NCBI RefSeq assembly: GCF_026230105.1
Contig: NC_079476.1
Location: 41,592,559 to 41,656,558 of the forward strand
Origin: Diorhabda sublineata
Taxonomy: Eukaryota > Arthropoda > Insecta > Coleoptera > Chrysomelidae
DNA length: 64,000 bases
Direction: 5' to 3'
The notes beneath the pieces were generated by a model that saw only the letters and a program-made list of their open reading frames with translations, was not told the origin of the DNA and made no database searches. Positions 53,010 to 64,000 of this stretch are shown here, one piece after another; the stretch's first letter is position 1, and each line of letters starts with the position of its first letter. A program made the position numbers and the translations under genes.

Positions 53010-53140
53010 TTATCCCAGACTTTTTGGAATGCCTGCAATATCTGCTACTTCACTTTGTGGATTTTCTTCAATATTTCATGAATCGTCACCCCATTTGGTA
53101 GACCACTGCTATGCTGGTCTTCGCCTATAGTCGTCTATTG
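53010..53140 (-). pseudogene. mariner transposase N-terminal fragment
   Basis: The minus strand reads SGLPNGVTIHEILKKIHKV, the mariner linker before the second helix-turn-helix. At the DNA level it resembles 31325-31400 (shared GTGGATTTTCTTCAA and TGCTATG/CTGGTCTTCGC segments), so both come from one mariner lineage. Confidence 0.55.
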
Positions 53141-53623
53141 TGTACTTTCTAACACGATGGTATTTTTCAAGCAAACTACTGCCATCTCTAGCTCAGGCCA
53201 GTTACTTTTTGAATCATTCTCGTACGTAGATCGTTTTTTTTGGGATTTTTTGATGTTTGTTCGTAAAGAGACGTCTTAATTTGAGGCTTTTTTGATAAAA
53301 AATTAGTTTAAAATGAAAAGTAAAAATTGACGTTTTGGTTTATTTCGGTATTTATCCAAATATGATTTCACATTGACAATTTGCATATTCATATAAATCA
53401 ATAGATTACTTACTATCCTTCTTAGATTGATTTGATTGTAATATTACATTTTCAAAAATTTAGAATTTCATTAAAATTTTAAAGACCTGAGGAAGAGTTG
53501 ATCGAATTTTATGAAACTTTACACGTGCTTCTAAAGACTTGTCTTCGATAAAACTAAAGTCAGCCTTTAGGAACTTTACCGTTTTTTGCTTAACGACTTC
53601 CATCGACTCAAATCGGATCCCTT

Positions 53624-54040
53624 TCAAAGCAGATCTTTTACTAACCTTTCAAGGAAATCCAAGCAGACCCGCTGAAGCAAGAGCTTTTGGTCAGGAGTCA
53701 AAGTTTTTGGCACCAGCTTCGGACAGACTTTTGTCAAGTGTAATTCATGGTGTAAAATTCTTCTAACCGTTTCTTTATCGGCGTTTACAGCTTCGGCAAT
53801 CATCCGGATGATCATTCGATGATGTGCACGCACAATTTGGTTGATTTTGGTCACTGTTTCCGGAAGTGAAACAGTCACAGAGCGACCTGGGCTTTGGTCA
53901 TCTTCAGTGCTCTCACTAAAGCGCTTACACCCTCAAAATCACGCGTACGAGATAGAGAATCATCCCCATAGGCCTCTTGCAATAATTTATAGCACTTAGT
54001 CGAAGTTTTTTTCAATTAAACGAGAAATATGTTTTTCGTT
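53624..54040 (-). pseudogene. mariner transposase N-terminal relic (mauritiana-type)
   Basis: Minus-strand frames read KCYKLLQEAYGDDSLSRTRD (first helix-turn-helix) and, after a frameshift, EDDQSPGRSVTVSLPETV. An open 84-codon frame with RMIAEAVNADKETVRRILHH and VPKTLTPDQK follows. The pattern matches mariner DNA-binding halves. It stops at the position of LERLVKDLL, before the first catalytic Asp; the rest is gone. Confidence 0.8.
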
Positions 54041-54732
54041 ACATCGCCATAACTTTTTTGACTTGAATCACTACATTTATTATATTTCGAAAACTTATAG
54101 GGTAAGAGTTAAGGTAAAGAAAATAATTTCAGTGAGAAAACTTGATGTTAACATATAACCTCAACAATAAATCGGTAAAGCTGAAGATTTATGTATATTT
54201 TGACGTTTGTACCTCTAAAGCAAAACATATCCGACTGTCTGAATACTCCCACCCATGTTGAATATTCAGGACCTATGAAAACATTCAACTGACTATACGA
54301 GAGTGGATTTACTACCGACAACAATTTATGAAGTGATGCTGTGTTATCACGTTATGCAAAATTCATACACTGAATAATATCCAGGGGTGTGAATATGTTT
54401 ATTCGACGATACGAGATGATAGAACATCTTTTTTGAAAATTTATTACAATTTTTACACTAAACCGTTTGAGTTTTTCGATAGTGGATAGAATCCTATGGT
54501 AAATTTTCTTATTTCGGAAAATATGGTGACTTTTATACAGAAATTACTATTTTAAAGCTGTTAATAAGAGTGCACAAATCTGTAAATGACAAGATAGAAC
54601 TTCTACTTGATCCTGTCATAGATAAAGCTAAATCCGGATGAGATACTCATATTTTTAGGAATATAAGAAAAATAAATATAGAAAAAATCTACTGGAATAA
54701 TTTTAAATTATAATATTCACCATCTCCACCTG

Positions 54733-54951
54733 CTAAAATGGTTTATTTCCGCTCCATGTTTGACAGGAACCAGCTGTAGATGTCGCGCTTCGGCACATCT
54801 TAATCGTCACAGATTTTCGGCAGTTTTCCTTCAACCAAGTGAAATCTGTCATCCAACCAATTGGCAGTACAATAAAAATTAATATAATCGCAACTGTACC
54901 CGTTCTACAACAACCATTACACTCCGACAGTTGTTTGATTCGTCGAGGCAT
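54733..54951 (-). CDS. possible small membrane peptide, 72 aa
   Basis: Open frame of 72 codons on the minus strand, richer in GC than its surroundings and with mixed, coding-like codon use. The N-terminus is basic and cysteine-bearing (MPRRIKQ..CNGCC). It is followed by a hydrophobic helix (TVAIILIFIVLPIGW) and a cysteine-containing, presumably extracellular C-terminus (ENCRKS.., KMCRS.., GSCQTW). The ATG is preceded by AAAAG and a pyrimidine-rich stretch, so it could be a true start or the beginning of an exon after an intron. I do not recognise the protein. It could be a short single-exon gene, one exon of a larger gene, or chance. Confidence 0.35.
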   Translation of the reverse strand: MPRRIKQLSECNGCCRTGTVAIILIFIVLPIGWMTDFTWLKENCRKSVTIKMCRSATSTAGSCQTWSGNKPF

Positions 54952-57239
54952 CTTTTACGAAAAAAGACCCCTTCTAAAAATTATATTTTCATCCCTCCAG
55001 AGAAAACATTTAGTTACCTTCTTAAAACACTGTCTGTGTTATTGTGAGAATTTCTTTTCGTTTTTTTGTTTGTTTGGTTTTTATTTATTATCATTGTTGT
55101 TTCCTCAGTCTTTTTATTTGCTCAATATTTGCCTGAAAATTTTAAATGTCATCTAAATCATGTGAATTTTTTTCACTTATTTCTCAAGGACAAAGAAGTT
55201 GATTCTTGATTCAAACGAGATAAATGGCGACGATCTATTAATGAAAAGAGTGTCTTACAGCAAATCTCTTCCCAAACCTGCAGAAGCTGCTGACTGAACT
55301 TGATTACGCTTATTTTTAAAGCAACTGGATTATGGAATATCACTAGTATGAAATGGAATCATCCCAGTTTCAATACGCTGATATGCTGCATCATTTCTTG
55401 TGGTGGATATTAGCCAGGATTCACATAATAGTTTTTCAATAAAAGCTCTTCAGTGATTTGAGAAAGCTCTTTTTCTCGTTTAGATAACGAATTTTATGAT
55501 AGAATAGATACAATAATATCATGTCATGTTCTTCAGTCCATACAGAAGTTTTTTAATAACGGTCTGTAGATATTCTTGACTGTAGTCCATGAACGTTGCA
55601 ATGCAGTTTAGTTGATATTTTGGACACCTAGTTGAATCCTTCTCATGCTTGTAAATTGTACGCATTCTGCTCTAAATCACAAAAAAGAGTAAAAATGAGT
55701 AAAGAAAAGTTTACACCATCACTCCCTCATGGATCTTCATCCTATTTTATTTGGGCTAGACGATGAATGATGTGGGTGGAGCAGGATGATATTTAGAAAT
55801 TTGTTTTATATTTTAGTTTGTATTCTGGCTGCATAAAACAAAGTACAGTCAACTATACCGAAAGATTACTAAGGTTGTAATTAATAATCTGACTAAACCG
55901 TTCATTGAAACTGGTCCCTGGATTTTCACGATTCAGAAACAATTTTTGTTAACAAATTTGATTATAAACTCATACAAAGGAGTCCTTAGTCTAATTGATT
56001 TGATTCTTTTTTTGAAAACACTGATGAATTTTTCAATAAAAAGTCTTTTGTAAAAGATGAAAACAGTGAAAGCGATATTAGAAAAGCAGTTCAACCGTAA
56101 AATCCACCCCTCTCGATATCGTACTTTTATATTAAATTCCTTAGAAAATTGTATTAAACAGAATTAAATAAACGGGAAAAATCAATAAACTATTAGTTCT
56201 ACCATTCACTTTTAGCAAACTTTATTGATTTAATAATTGAAATGATGATAGTCTAAAGGTTTTTAACTATTTGTCGAGTTTTTATATTGAAGTAAATTCT
56301 ATACAAAGTAAACTTCGTTCAAAAAAGTTGTCAAAAAGTGAGAAAAATTCAAATCCAAAAACTATATTTCTGAGTACTATAAATGCATTCAAAGAAGCCA
56401 AAATCTTAATTCAGTGTAAATTTAATGATAAACAAATGACCATTTGCATGAAATATTTCGGATTCTGTTCAATCTGATTAAAACACTTTACGAATTGAAC
56501 TATCCGCAGTTGCTTAAATTCCGAATATGAATTTTGCTGCATGGACTATGCAGTTATTTGTAGTAAAAAAAGAAACAGTTCAAAACGAATTTTTTATCAA
56601 CGTTATTCGATTGAGACAGTTAGCTGATAAGGAAAGTAGGTCTAAGGAAGGTATTATTGCAAGAGAAAATACTAAATCATTTTATTGTACTATACAGTAA
56701 GAGTGGTGAAGCTCATGGAAAAAAGCATTGGTAGTAAATAGCCTGTTGAATCCTTCTTGGTTTAAGTAAACTGAAAAAAACCTCAATGTGTTCCGTTTTT
56801 GTGTGAGCATTGTTTTTGCTCGAAATTTTCTCTTCCTAATGGAATTACCGCTAAGATATCGTTGGAAATGATTTGATCGCAAAGTATACAAAATCTCTTA
56901 TCAATCGACTCATCATATTTTGGTTAATTTTTTTGTAACTGTTGACGTGAATTTATCAGTATAGCGTTCCAAAAATGAATCAGAACTGAAACAACCATGT
57001 CAAAATCAGTCGAAAATCTTTTTTGGTTCACCATGAATTCGTTTCGGACGAATTAATGGTCAATAAGGATTACTACAAAGATGATTTAAGACAGCTACGT
57101 GAAGTAATGATCAAACACGAAATCAGAGTCATCACCTAGCCACCATATTAGCCATATTTGTATCGTATACACTGCGACCCAAAGGATCTATTTGGTCCCC
57201 CTCTCTTTATGCGATATTAACCAGTGTTTACAGCTGATC
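54952..57239. other. intergenic, nothing recognised
   Basis: AT-rich DNA with short open frames on both strands, none protein-like. Confidence 0.4.
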
Positions 57240-57640
57240 CATTAATCCCATTCCTTTTAATCTAGAATGTGGGATGGCTTCCCTTACTAGAGATCTTCGT
57301 CTTCTAGTTCATGCGCACCCAGGTGCATTGCTTCACATACGTCGATAGAGGTTTCGTCCTATATGCTAGCGTCTTCAGTTGTTTGTTGAGGCGACAGTGA
57401 CCCCATAGAACTCCTGTTAGTATTCGTAGATTGTTATTACTTAGTCTGATTTATTCAGCAGATCTACTCTGGTTATAGTTTCCCAGGAGATTCAATAATT
57501 GGTTTTGCTTATATCTACCTTCCTTTCCGGTGCTTTTTCCATTGTTCTGTAGCTGATAACACAGAAAGGTTCAGCAAGGTTATCAGCTGTTTACTGTATC
57601 AGCCATATGTCACTTTTTCCTCTTCTTGAAATCAAAAATT
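57240..57640 (-). pseudogene. R1/jockey-type non-LTR C-terminal relic
   Basis: The minus strand reads NNNLRILTGVLWGHCRLNKQ and LKTLAYRTKPLSTYVKQCTW, matching the tail after the RNase H domain (pattern LRxLTGxLTGHCxLNxHLxxLG, then a CCHC-like finger). The cysteines of the finger are mostly lost. This part of the sequence is richer in GC than its surroundings. Confidence 0.45.
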
Positions 57641-58113
57641 GGCTTCTAGTCCAATGAAGCCATATAAATGGAGGTGCTAAAGGCTTTTTCAGCCAAAACT
57701 TACGATATTTGAGTGTAAAATTGAATTAAGCGTTGGCATGCTTGTATTGCCTCGAAAAGAGCTTCGATTATGAGAAAAATTATTAAAATATGTATCAAGT
57801 TTTATCACAATTTATATATTTTTTATTGCAACTCCATTTTCTTTGTGCCTTGAAATATTATGAATGGATAGAAGTATAAAATGTACCAAAGATGATTACC
57901 ACAATTCATATTTTGTAAAATGTGTAAGTAATGAAAAAAAATTTAATACCTATAGAAAAAAATCGAAACCGATCATTCTTACAGAACATATCGGAAAACG
58001 AGAAGTTTGGAGCTTGTGTGCAATTTCTCGATAAAACAAAATAAAATATACAATTTGATACGATATTAACCCATCCATTAAACTCGACCAAGCACGAAAA
58101 ATCTGTCTTCCTT

Positions 58114-59268
58114 TCAGATTCCGGTAGCTGTACCATTCGGTAAACTCTGTTGAGAATCCCTCTTGATCTCGTCGATAGTTGACACTGACATTTTCCTTTC
58201 CGTCAAATCCAACGGGAATTTGAAACTAATTTCGCCTTTACAAAAAACCGCCGCCGTAGAGTCTTCGATATTATTTTCTGGTCTTTCGGCGCGCTTGCGT
58301 TGCCTCGCCAAATTTTGAGAGTGTCTTCTAACGCACGAACACACAACGAATATTATCGAGAAAATAGCGAACACAATGATACAAATCAGACCGATGAGAA
58401 GGCTCAATTTGTGCGTCGGCATTTTATCACTAGAACCGTTATCAGCTTCGCAAGTGGTCACGTCTTCGAAACGCAAATTTACAAGTTTTTTACCAATTAG
58501 TTTAGGTGGCGAGGCACATATTGAATTTCTAAACATATTCGTTCTATTTACACGGAACAATATTGAGGTTATGTGACACAAATCACAAGACCAAGGATTA
58601 CCTGTGAAATTAACGTATTTTAATGTTTCTAATTTTATCACCGTGCTATCATTCAAACCTTTGATACGATTAAAAGATAGATCCAATTCGAGAATTTGTC
58701 TAGGAAGCGCCTGTATATTCATACTCGTGATATTATTCCATGATATATTCAATTTTTTTATTCTATCTGGTAGAAATCGATCAGGTATTTCCGATAGTTT
58801 CATGTGCGCCATCTCGAGATGCCACACCTTGTACAACGTCTGTAAAATTAATTTAATTAAAGCTAATGTAAATTTATTTCCGCTAATCACAAGCCTTTGC
58901 AAAGTATCAGCGACGTGAGTCAAAGCGAACGTTTCCAATTTGCTCATTTTGTTGTAACTAATGTCTAATTCAATTAAATTAGTCAAATTCAAAAAGGCGG
59001 TATCCGTTATTTTAGCTAAACGATTTTTAGCTAAGCACAGATATCTCAGTTGTTGTTGGTTGACGAAAGTCTTCTCTAAAATAACGGGTAATAAATTCCC
59101 GTCTAATTTCAGGATATGCAGACGATGAAGTTCGTGGAACTCGTCTTCGGAGAGGAATTGTATCTGGTTGTATCCCAGATCCAAATGAGAAAGATAAGGC
59201 AGCAAATGGTAGAGTTGTGCGTTGATTCTTTTCAGGCCGCAGCCTCTCAGTTCTAAAACCCGAAGATC
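58114..59268 (-). CDS. LRR transmembrane protein, last coding exon (partial)
   Basis: Last coding exon (384 codons plus stop) of a leucine-rich-repeat type I membrane protein. It opens in phase 0 right after a strong acceptor (TTTTGTTTCAG), mid-repeat (DLRVLELRGCGL). About ten LRRs follow. Then comes a C-terminal cysteine flank starting NPWSCDLC and ending near VTTCE. A single transmembrane helix (LSLLIGLICIIVFAIFSIIF) and an approximately 85-residue cytoplasmic tail complete it. The tail is basic after the membrane and serine-rich near the end, with no TIR, Ig or GPCR domain. The role is likely cell-surface recognition or adhesion; I do not recognise a named family. The signal peptide and first repeats must be on upstream exons at higher coordinates, which I could not find before the window edge. 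A Tc1 relic (59560-60190) lies in the presumed intron. GC content is clearly above the surrounding DNA, as expected for a real exon. Confidence 0.82.
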   Translation of the reverse strand, partial: DLRVLELRGCGLKRINAQLYHLLPYLSHLDLGYNQIQFLSEDEFHELHRLHILKLDGNLLPVILEKTFVNQQQLRYLCLAKNRLAKITDTAFLNLTNLIELDISYNKMSKLETFALTHVADTLQRLVISGNKFTLALIKLILQTLYKVWHLEMAHMKLSEIPDRFLPDRIKKLNISWNNITSMNIQALPRQILELDLSFNRIKGLNDSTVIKLETLKYVNFTGNPWSCDLCHITSILFRVNRTNMFRNSICASPPKLIGKKLVNLRFEDVTTCEADNGSSDKMPTHKLSLLIGLICIIVFAIFSIIFVVCSCVRRHSQNLARQRKRAERPENNIEDSTAAVFCKGEISFKFPLDLTERKMSVSTIDEIKRDSQQSLPNGTATGI

Positions 59269-59559
59269 CTGAAACAAAAGATGAAACTTTTAAACCGAAA
59301 TTCTCTACAGTAACATACAAAAAATTTTTGCTAACTTGTTAGGACTCTACATCTGATTTGTAACAACGTTTGGGATATTTTGTATGACTGAAAATTATCA
59401 TACATGATAACCGTAATTCATATTCATGACTATACGAGAAAATTTTGAAAAAATTGTACACTAGAAGACATATAAATATCATACAAGTGCCAAAATTGTC
59501 TTGGTAATTAGAAAGTGATATGAAAGTTTTGCCTTCTAGAGCTCTAATCATATTTTTAA

Positions 59560-60190
59560 CGCCGTATCATACTTCTGATCAAGTTCTCCAAGTAATTATG
59601 GTCCAAATTTTCTCACTTAGTCATCAATACATCTTGTACTTTTTGTAAGTTGGCTAGTATAATCTCTGTGGATCTCCTCCTTGTGTAAATATTGATCCAA
59701 ATAGAATTTGAGTTCGGGTTAAGTGCAGGCAAGTCTTACTATTACAATATTCAACTCTTGAAGGTATGAAGGTACCGGTGTACTATTCTGACGACATGAA
59801 GACGTTCATTGCCCATTATAGGAACAAAATATGGCCCTAAACAGTACCTATTCAGTGTGAACCCTTGAATATATTGAATCCTTCAATCTGGACTCGTCCG
59901 TGGAAAGTACATTACCCCAATCTTCAACATTTCCCTTTGTATGTTCTCTCGTGAGTTTAACCTAATTATACGGTGTTCCTTGGTTAGTTTAGGAACAGAA
60001 TCAGCTTCAGTTAATTCTTGTTGAAGCTGTTTTGCCGTTTCGTTGACTACCAGGAACACAGTTGATTAATCAATTTCCAGTATATTGGCAGCTACCTTTT
60101 ACTTCTCTCGTCTTCAATAAATTTTAACAATTTGTTCCCTTATTGAATTTGAATTATTTTTGTGTTCATCTGTAGAAAATATAAATTTAA
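59560..60190 (-). pseudogene. Tc1-type transposase relic
   Basis: Minus-strand frames run in order. KLTKEHRIIRLNSREH is followed by WGNVLSTDESRL, with the first catalytic Asp. Then comes NERLHVVRIVHRYL, where QDNAR is degraded. LNPNSNSIWINIYT corresponds to LNPIExLWD, and the end is ENLIRSMIRR and a stop. The order and ending match Tc1 transposases (VLFTDESRF, QDNARPH, SPDLNPIEHLWD, LIRSMPRR). Numerous stops and frameshifts. It lies just upstream of the LRR protein exon, presumably in its intron. Confidence 0.7.
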
Positions 60191-63100
60191 AAATTGAAGC
60201 ACTCGATTTGTGCCGAATAAAATACTGATAAGAAACAGAATCCAATTAACATTTCTTTCGAAGACCAGCAATAATTACTATATCTCTTGTTTCATTTTTT
60301 GTTAGTTTCTGGTGGTGTGATTGTAAAAAAATTCCGCGAAAACCGATTTTGTAAGCAATTTTGCCATTTTTTTAAAAACGTTTTTGGCGGAGGATATTTA
60401 CTTCTAATTGTAGTAAATAATTGAAATGCTTTTATTCTAATTAGATTTGTCGTTATAGAAATATCAATAATTACGTGGCTAATAAAAACAAATCAATGAA
60501 AATTCATCGGACCCTCAAGAACTTTGATTTTCTGCGAAGCACTTTTTCCAGAAATATGCAAACGAGCGTCAAGAAACGGTAGGAAAAACTACAATACAAC
60601 CACTTGCAAAACTTTCTAATTTTCATTTTATATTTTAATTCAAGATTTTTTTTCATATCCAAGCGAATGAAAATGGGGAAAAGCATAATTATTTTTCGTT
60701 TCAGCTCACTTAATTTCACGCTAACAAGTATAATTTGAATAAGCGACGCGGGGCGAACTCAAATATTTTTTCTTTCAAACGAGATACGTGTTTTGGTTAC
60801 AGAGAAGCCACATAAAATATTGAGAATATGTGGTTTTTCATTCGAGTATAAATATTTAATATTGTTCGCTAATCATATCGAAACAGAATTGGTAATTCAT
60901 GGAAATAAAATATTATTACGTGGAAAGAAAAGTTGGAATAAACACATCGCAGTTAAGGGTGGACCACATATATCATACACAATTCCTAATCTTCTGGAAG
61001 TGCCGCAACAATCGAAAGTCTTAATTCAAACAATATTATAACGATCTTTCACGAAAGTGATAGAAAACATTCAATAATTACGTCGGAATGTGTTTGGAAG
61101 GAGAAGTTGAAAAAAATTATAAATATTCAGTGGAAAATACGAAAAAATGCAGATTTTGTAATTTTACAATGCGGCATCGACAAGAAAAGTGCGACACGCA
61201 TTCCACGTAGGCCGAGATAAAATTTCATAGATCATCAAATGGGCGAACTTCTACATAAAAATTGAATATAAATTTACATCACCTATTTAATATATCCTGA
61301 TTCAATGACGATCTCATGTAGTTTCCTATCAGTTTTAACCTGGAAAATGATCTCTCTCCAAAAGCAACACTTACTGGAATTGTTAAGAATATTCGCAATA
61401 AACAATTTGAACATTTTAGAATTCTGAATGAAAAACAGATTTCAAAATTTCCATATCTTCAACTAACATTTTTCTGTCTAAATCAGCTCATTTCACCCCT
61501 TGATACATCATTTTCTGTTAATTTGAAAGCTGCTGGAGAAATTTCTAGTCGAGGTGCATGGTTTTGAAGTAATTCTTTTTCCTTACTTTGAACTTTTCCT
61601 AGAATCGTCAAATATACCAATTATTTTTAATTGTTCAAAACGATTTTTTAATGATTCCGCATCTTTAACTAAAACAACGAAAATATATCTTGTATGCATT
61701 TATCGGGTTCATCACCGGCTTCATAATTAAAACGTTTCTTCCTTTTTCGAAGCCTTTTATTTCAAATTTCTGTTGATACTTCTAAAGCTTCAAATTGCGA
61801 TATTTTTTGTTCAAACAGAAACAATTATTTGCCAAGCAGAGATGGTCATCTCTGAAATCTCTTCGAACCAATCCGAATTTATCAGGCCGGATGTTGCAAA
61901 GGTCCTTCTCCTCCCAACTAGACCTCTCCAAAGAGCGGCAGGCTCTCAAAGATTTTGCAGTATTTCCAGCCGTCAAGAGAATAATCTTCTCAATAAAGTA
62001 AAGAAGTCCAAACTTTTCGACATCAAATACTAACTCATTTCTCGAGGAAAATCATCCCGTAGTCAAAATTCACAAACCCGATCTTCAACTACGTCCTTTG
62101 TCCAAATTCTTTCTAGAAAATGTCTGTTCAAAGCATAATGAAGTTTGATTCTAATATTATTTTTGTGTTCTCTATATTGATATTCATGTTTCTCAATATT
62201 ATTTGTTTCAATGTTAATAAGAGAATGTTTCAAATAAAAGCAGTTCACGATTTATCACCAACTTAGTTCTCTGCTATATTTTGACGCAAAAATATGGAGA
62301 CAGTTTCGATATATTTAGAGAAAATCTCGTATTTATTGAGTTTGGTAATTCATGTAATTGCACTTTTATAATATCTTTTCTTTCCAAGTTTGTTGAATAA
62401 AAGGCAAAAACTTTAAATGGTACATGATGAATTTGAAGGTTTCATGTGAAGGATTCCTAAATATGATAAAATATTGCCATTTTGTTTGGATTGTTTTGAC
62501 CTAGTCTTCAAATGATCAGTGACATAGAATTTATAATAAAATACCTACTTCACATAATTTAATAAGTTCTATCAACTTGTGAAGGATGTTTTTTGTAAAT
62601 TCGTCCGTACTTATTTCAAATAATGTTCAAGGAACATCAAGCTTTCATTCTTTATCGTTAAAAGCCTCAAAAATCCAGTTGTCTGTGGCAATATTAGACC
62701 CGCAGATTTATATAGCCATTTATGTGCGTATAGAGTTAGAGAAAGTAGTCTAAGAGCAATAATTACTCTTTTTTCTCAAATCATTTATTCTCTTAGTTAT
62801 TATCTGTAGGCATTATTCACTTCAAGGGATAAAATTCGTTACAAAAGGAAGTAGATATATTATTTTAAGGAAAATTCACGTATATGCATTGATAACTCGA
62901 CATATACAAAGGTTGTCTGGAAAGTTTCAAACCTACTAACAAAAAATCATTTGTATTATTTTACATTTTATATATACATTTAGTACAGCAATCATTTCCC
63001 TTTATTTAGGTATCCAAATGATAGTTGTCGTCTTTTTTCTCAAAATAGACGTTGGAGACATAAAAAAATATATAAATCAAAATTTTTATTATTATTGCTT

Positions 63101-64000
63101 TAGTTTGCATTTGAAGCTTTCACTATTTATCTGTATTTTTTTTATTTCAAAGATATTTCGTCCCTGGAAAATATAATTGAGATGAATCCCGATTATATCC
63201 CAGATTAAGAGCTTAGTGAAAAGAAATAGTAAACAACGTGTACCAAGAATTGAGTATAGCCTCCCAAAAAAATTCGCTGGAACTTGGGATAAAAAAATAT
63301 CATACAAACCAAAATACTGTGTACCATCGGTTATGGAACCGAGACAGTCCTACAAGTACCGATTTTTAGGATCAAACAAGGTTTTTTATATGGTTTATTG
63401 CTATCAATACTTCAATTAAACAAATATGCGAGATTTTGCATATCAAAAAGGTATCCAAAAGTTGAGTGCCTCATTTATAAATACCGATCAAAATCTCGAT
63501 CGCACGTTGCTTGATAGTTTCTCATGGTTGCCACTAATAAAAATTCCATAAGTAAACGTAAACATTTTCCTAACCTCAAAGTTTTATTAAAGGATTATCC
63601 AGGTTCAATTAACCGAGAGTAGGTTATTTTTTAAAAAGATCACACTGTACCAAATACTGCCAAAATTACGTGAAATAAGATCGTTTACATTGAGTGTATA
63701 GAGTAGTTCATGCACAAATAGATTTCTACAAAAGATAGTAAATTAGTTAACGAATGGAAAAAAGTTTGTGGAGAAAGTCAACTTAACCTCCAACACGGTA
63801 AGTATTTACGAGTTCCTACGAGTAGCTCCCTAATACAAAGATCCAGGAAAAGTTCTGATTCTTATAGTGATGACACGTATGCTGAATCTCACAAGAGAAA
63901 TCAACTACTATGTGTTTTGTTATGTTAACTAAAGTTTTACAATTTGTTTCAATAATAAATTGTTGAAAAACACCCGGCGCATTTTATTTATCTTCTAATT
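60191..64000. other. no gene recognised up to the window end
   Basis: Upstream exons of the minus-strand LRR gene could lie here, but none is identifiable. A GC-richer patch at 61840-61990 has open frames on both strands without recognisable motifs, and could be a noncoding exon or promoter. Near 62911-62940, GGTTGTCTGGAAAGTTTC resembles a mariner terminal repeat, without a partner. Confidence 0.35.

Noticed and set aside
58300..58918. Three plus-strand frames of 66-104 codons
   Set aside because: All are shadows of the minus-strand LRR transmembrane exon.
62911..62945. Mariner-like terminal sequence GGTTGTCTGGAAAGTTTC
   Set aside because: No inverted partner or transposase sequence was found nearby, so it may be chance.

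Overview
The window looks like insect nuclear DNA. It is AT-rich and gene-poor, its genes carry short GT-AG introns, and it contains a Toll receptor with a TIR domain. Decayed mariner, Tc1, hAT, Helitron-like and non-LTR retrotransposon pieces fill much of the rest. A beetle is plausible from the general character, but nothing in the sequence proves the order. There are no rRNA or tRNA genes, CRISPR arrays or bacterial features that I can support.

Layout. From 2964 to 11877 lie two divergently transcribed (head-to-head) SIAH/sina-type RING ubiquitin-ligase genes, one on the minus strand (2964-3958) and one on the plus strand (9976-11877), about 6 kb apart. Both can be assembled from three coding exons that join exactly in frame. 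The plus-strand copy is bracketed by two copies of an inverted-repeat element (9562-9705 and 12220-12398). Each copy carries a motif resembling a minimal hammerhead ribozyme of the kind known from Penelope-like retroelements. From 16005 to 21317 (minus) lies a complete Toll receptor of 956 aa in five coding exons: leucine-rich repeats, an internal cysteine cluster, a transmembrane helix and a cytoplasmic TIR domain.

From about 21.3 to 54.7 kb I find no convincing host gene. This stretch holds transposon relics: mariner N- and C-terminal pieces, mariner terminal-repeat elements, reverse-transcriptase and RNase H fragments of several non-LTR families, a GTF2IRD2/ZBED5-like hAT relic, a Helitron-like end and a small MITE-like element. 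At 54733-54951 (minus) is a possible 72-aa membrane peptide. At 58114-59268 (minus) is the last coding exon of a leucine-rich-repeat transmembrane protein. Its upstream exons were not identified, and a Tc1 relic sits directly upstream, presumably in an intron. From 60.2 kb to the end I see no gene.

Functionally, the Toll receptor would sense a Spatzle-type ligand and signal through its TIR domain. The SIAH-like proteins would act as cytosolic E3 ligases. The LRR protein is a surface receptor or adhesion candidate. Nothing in the sequence shows that these genes work together.
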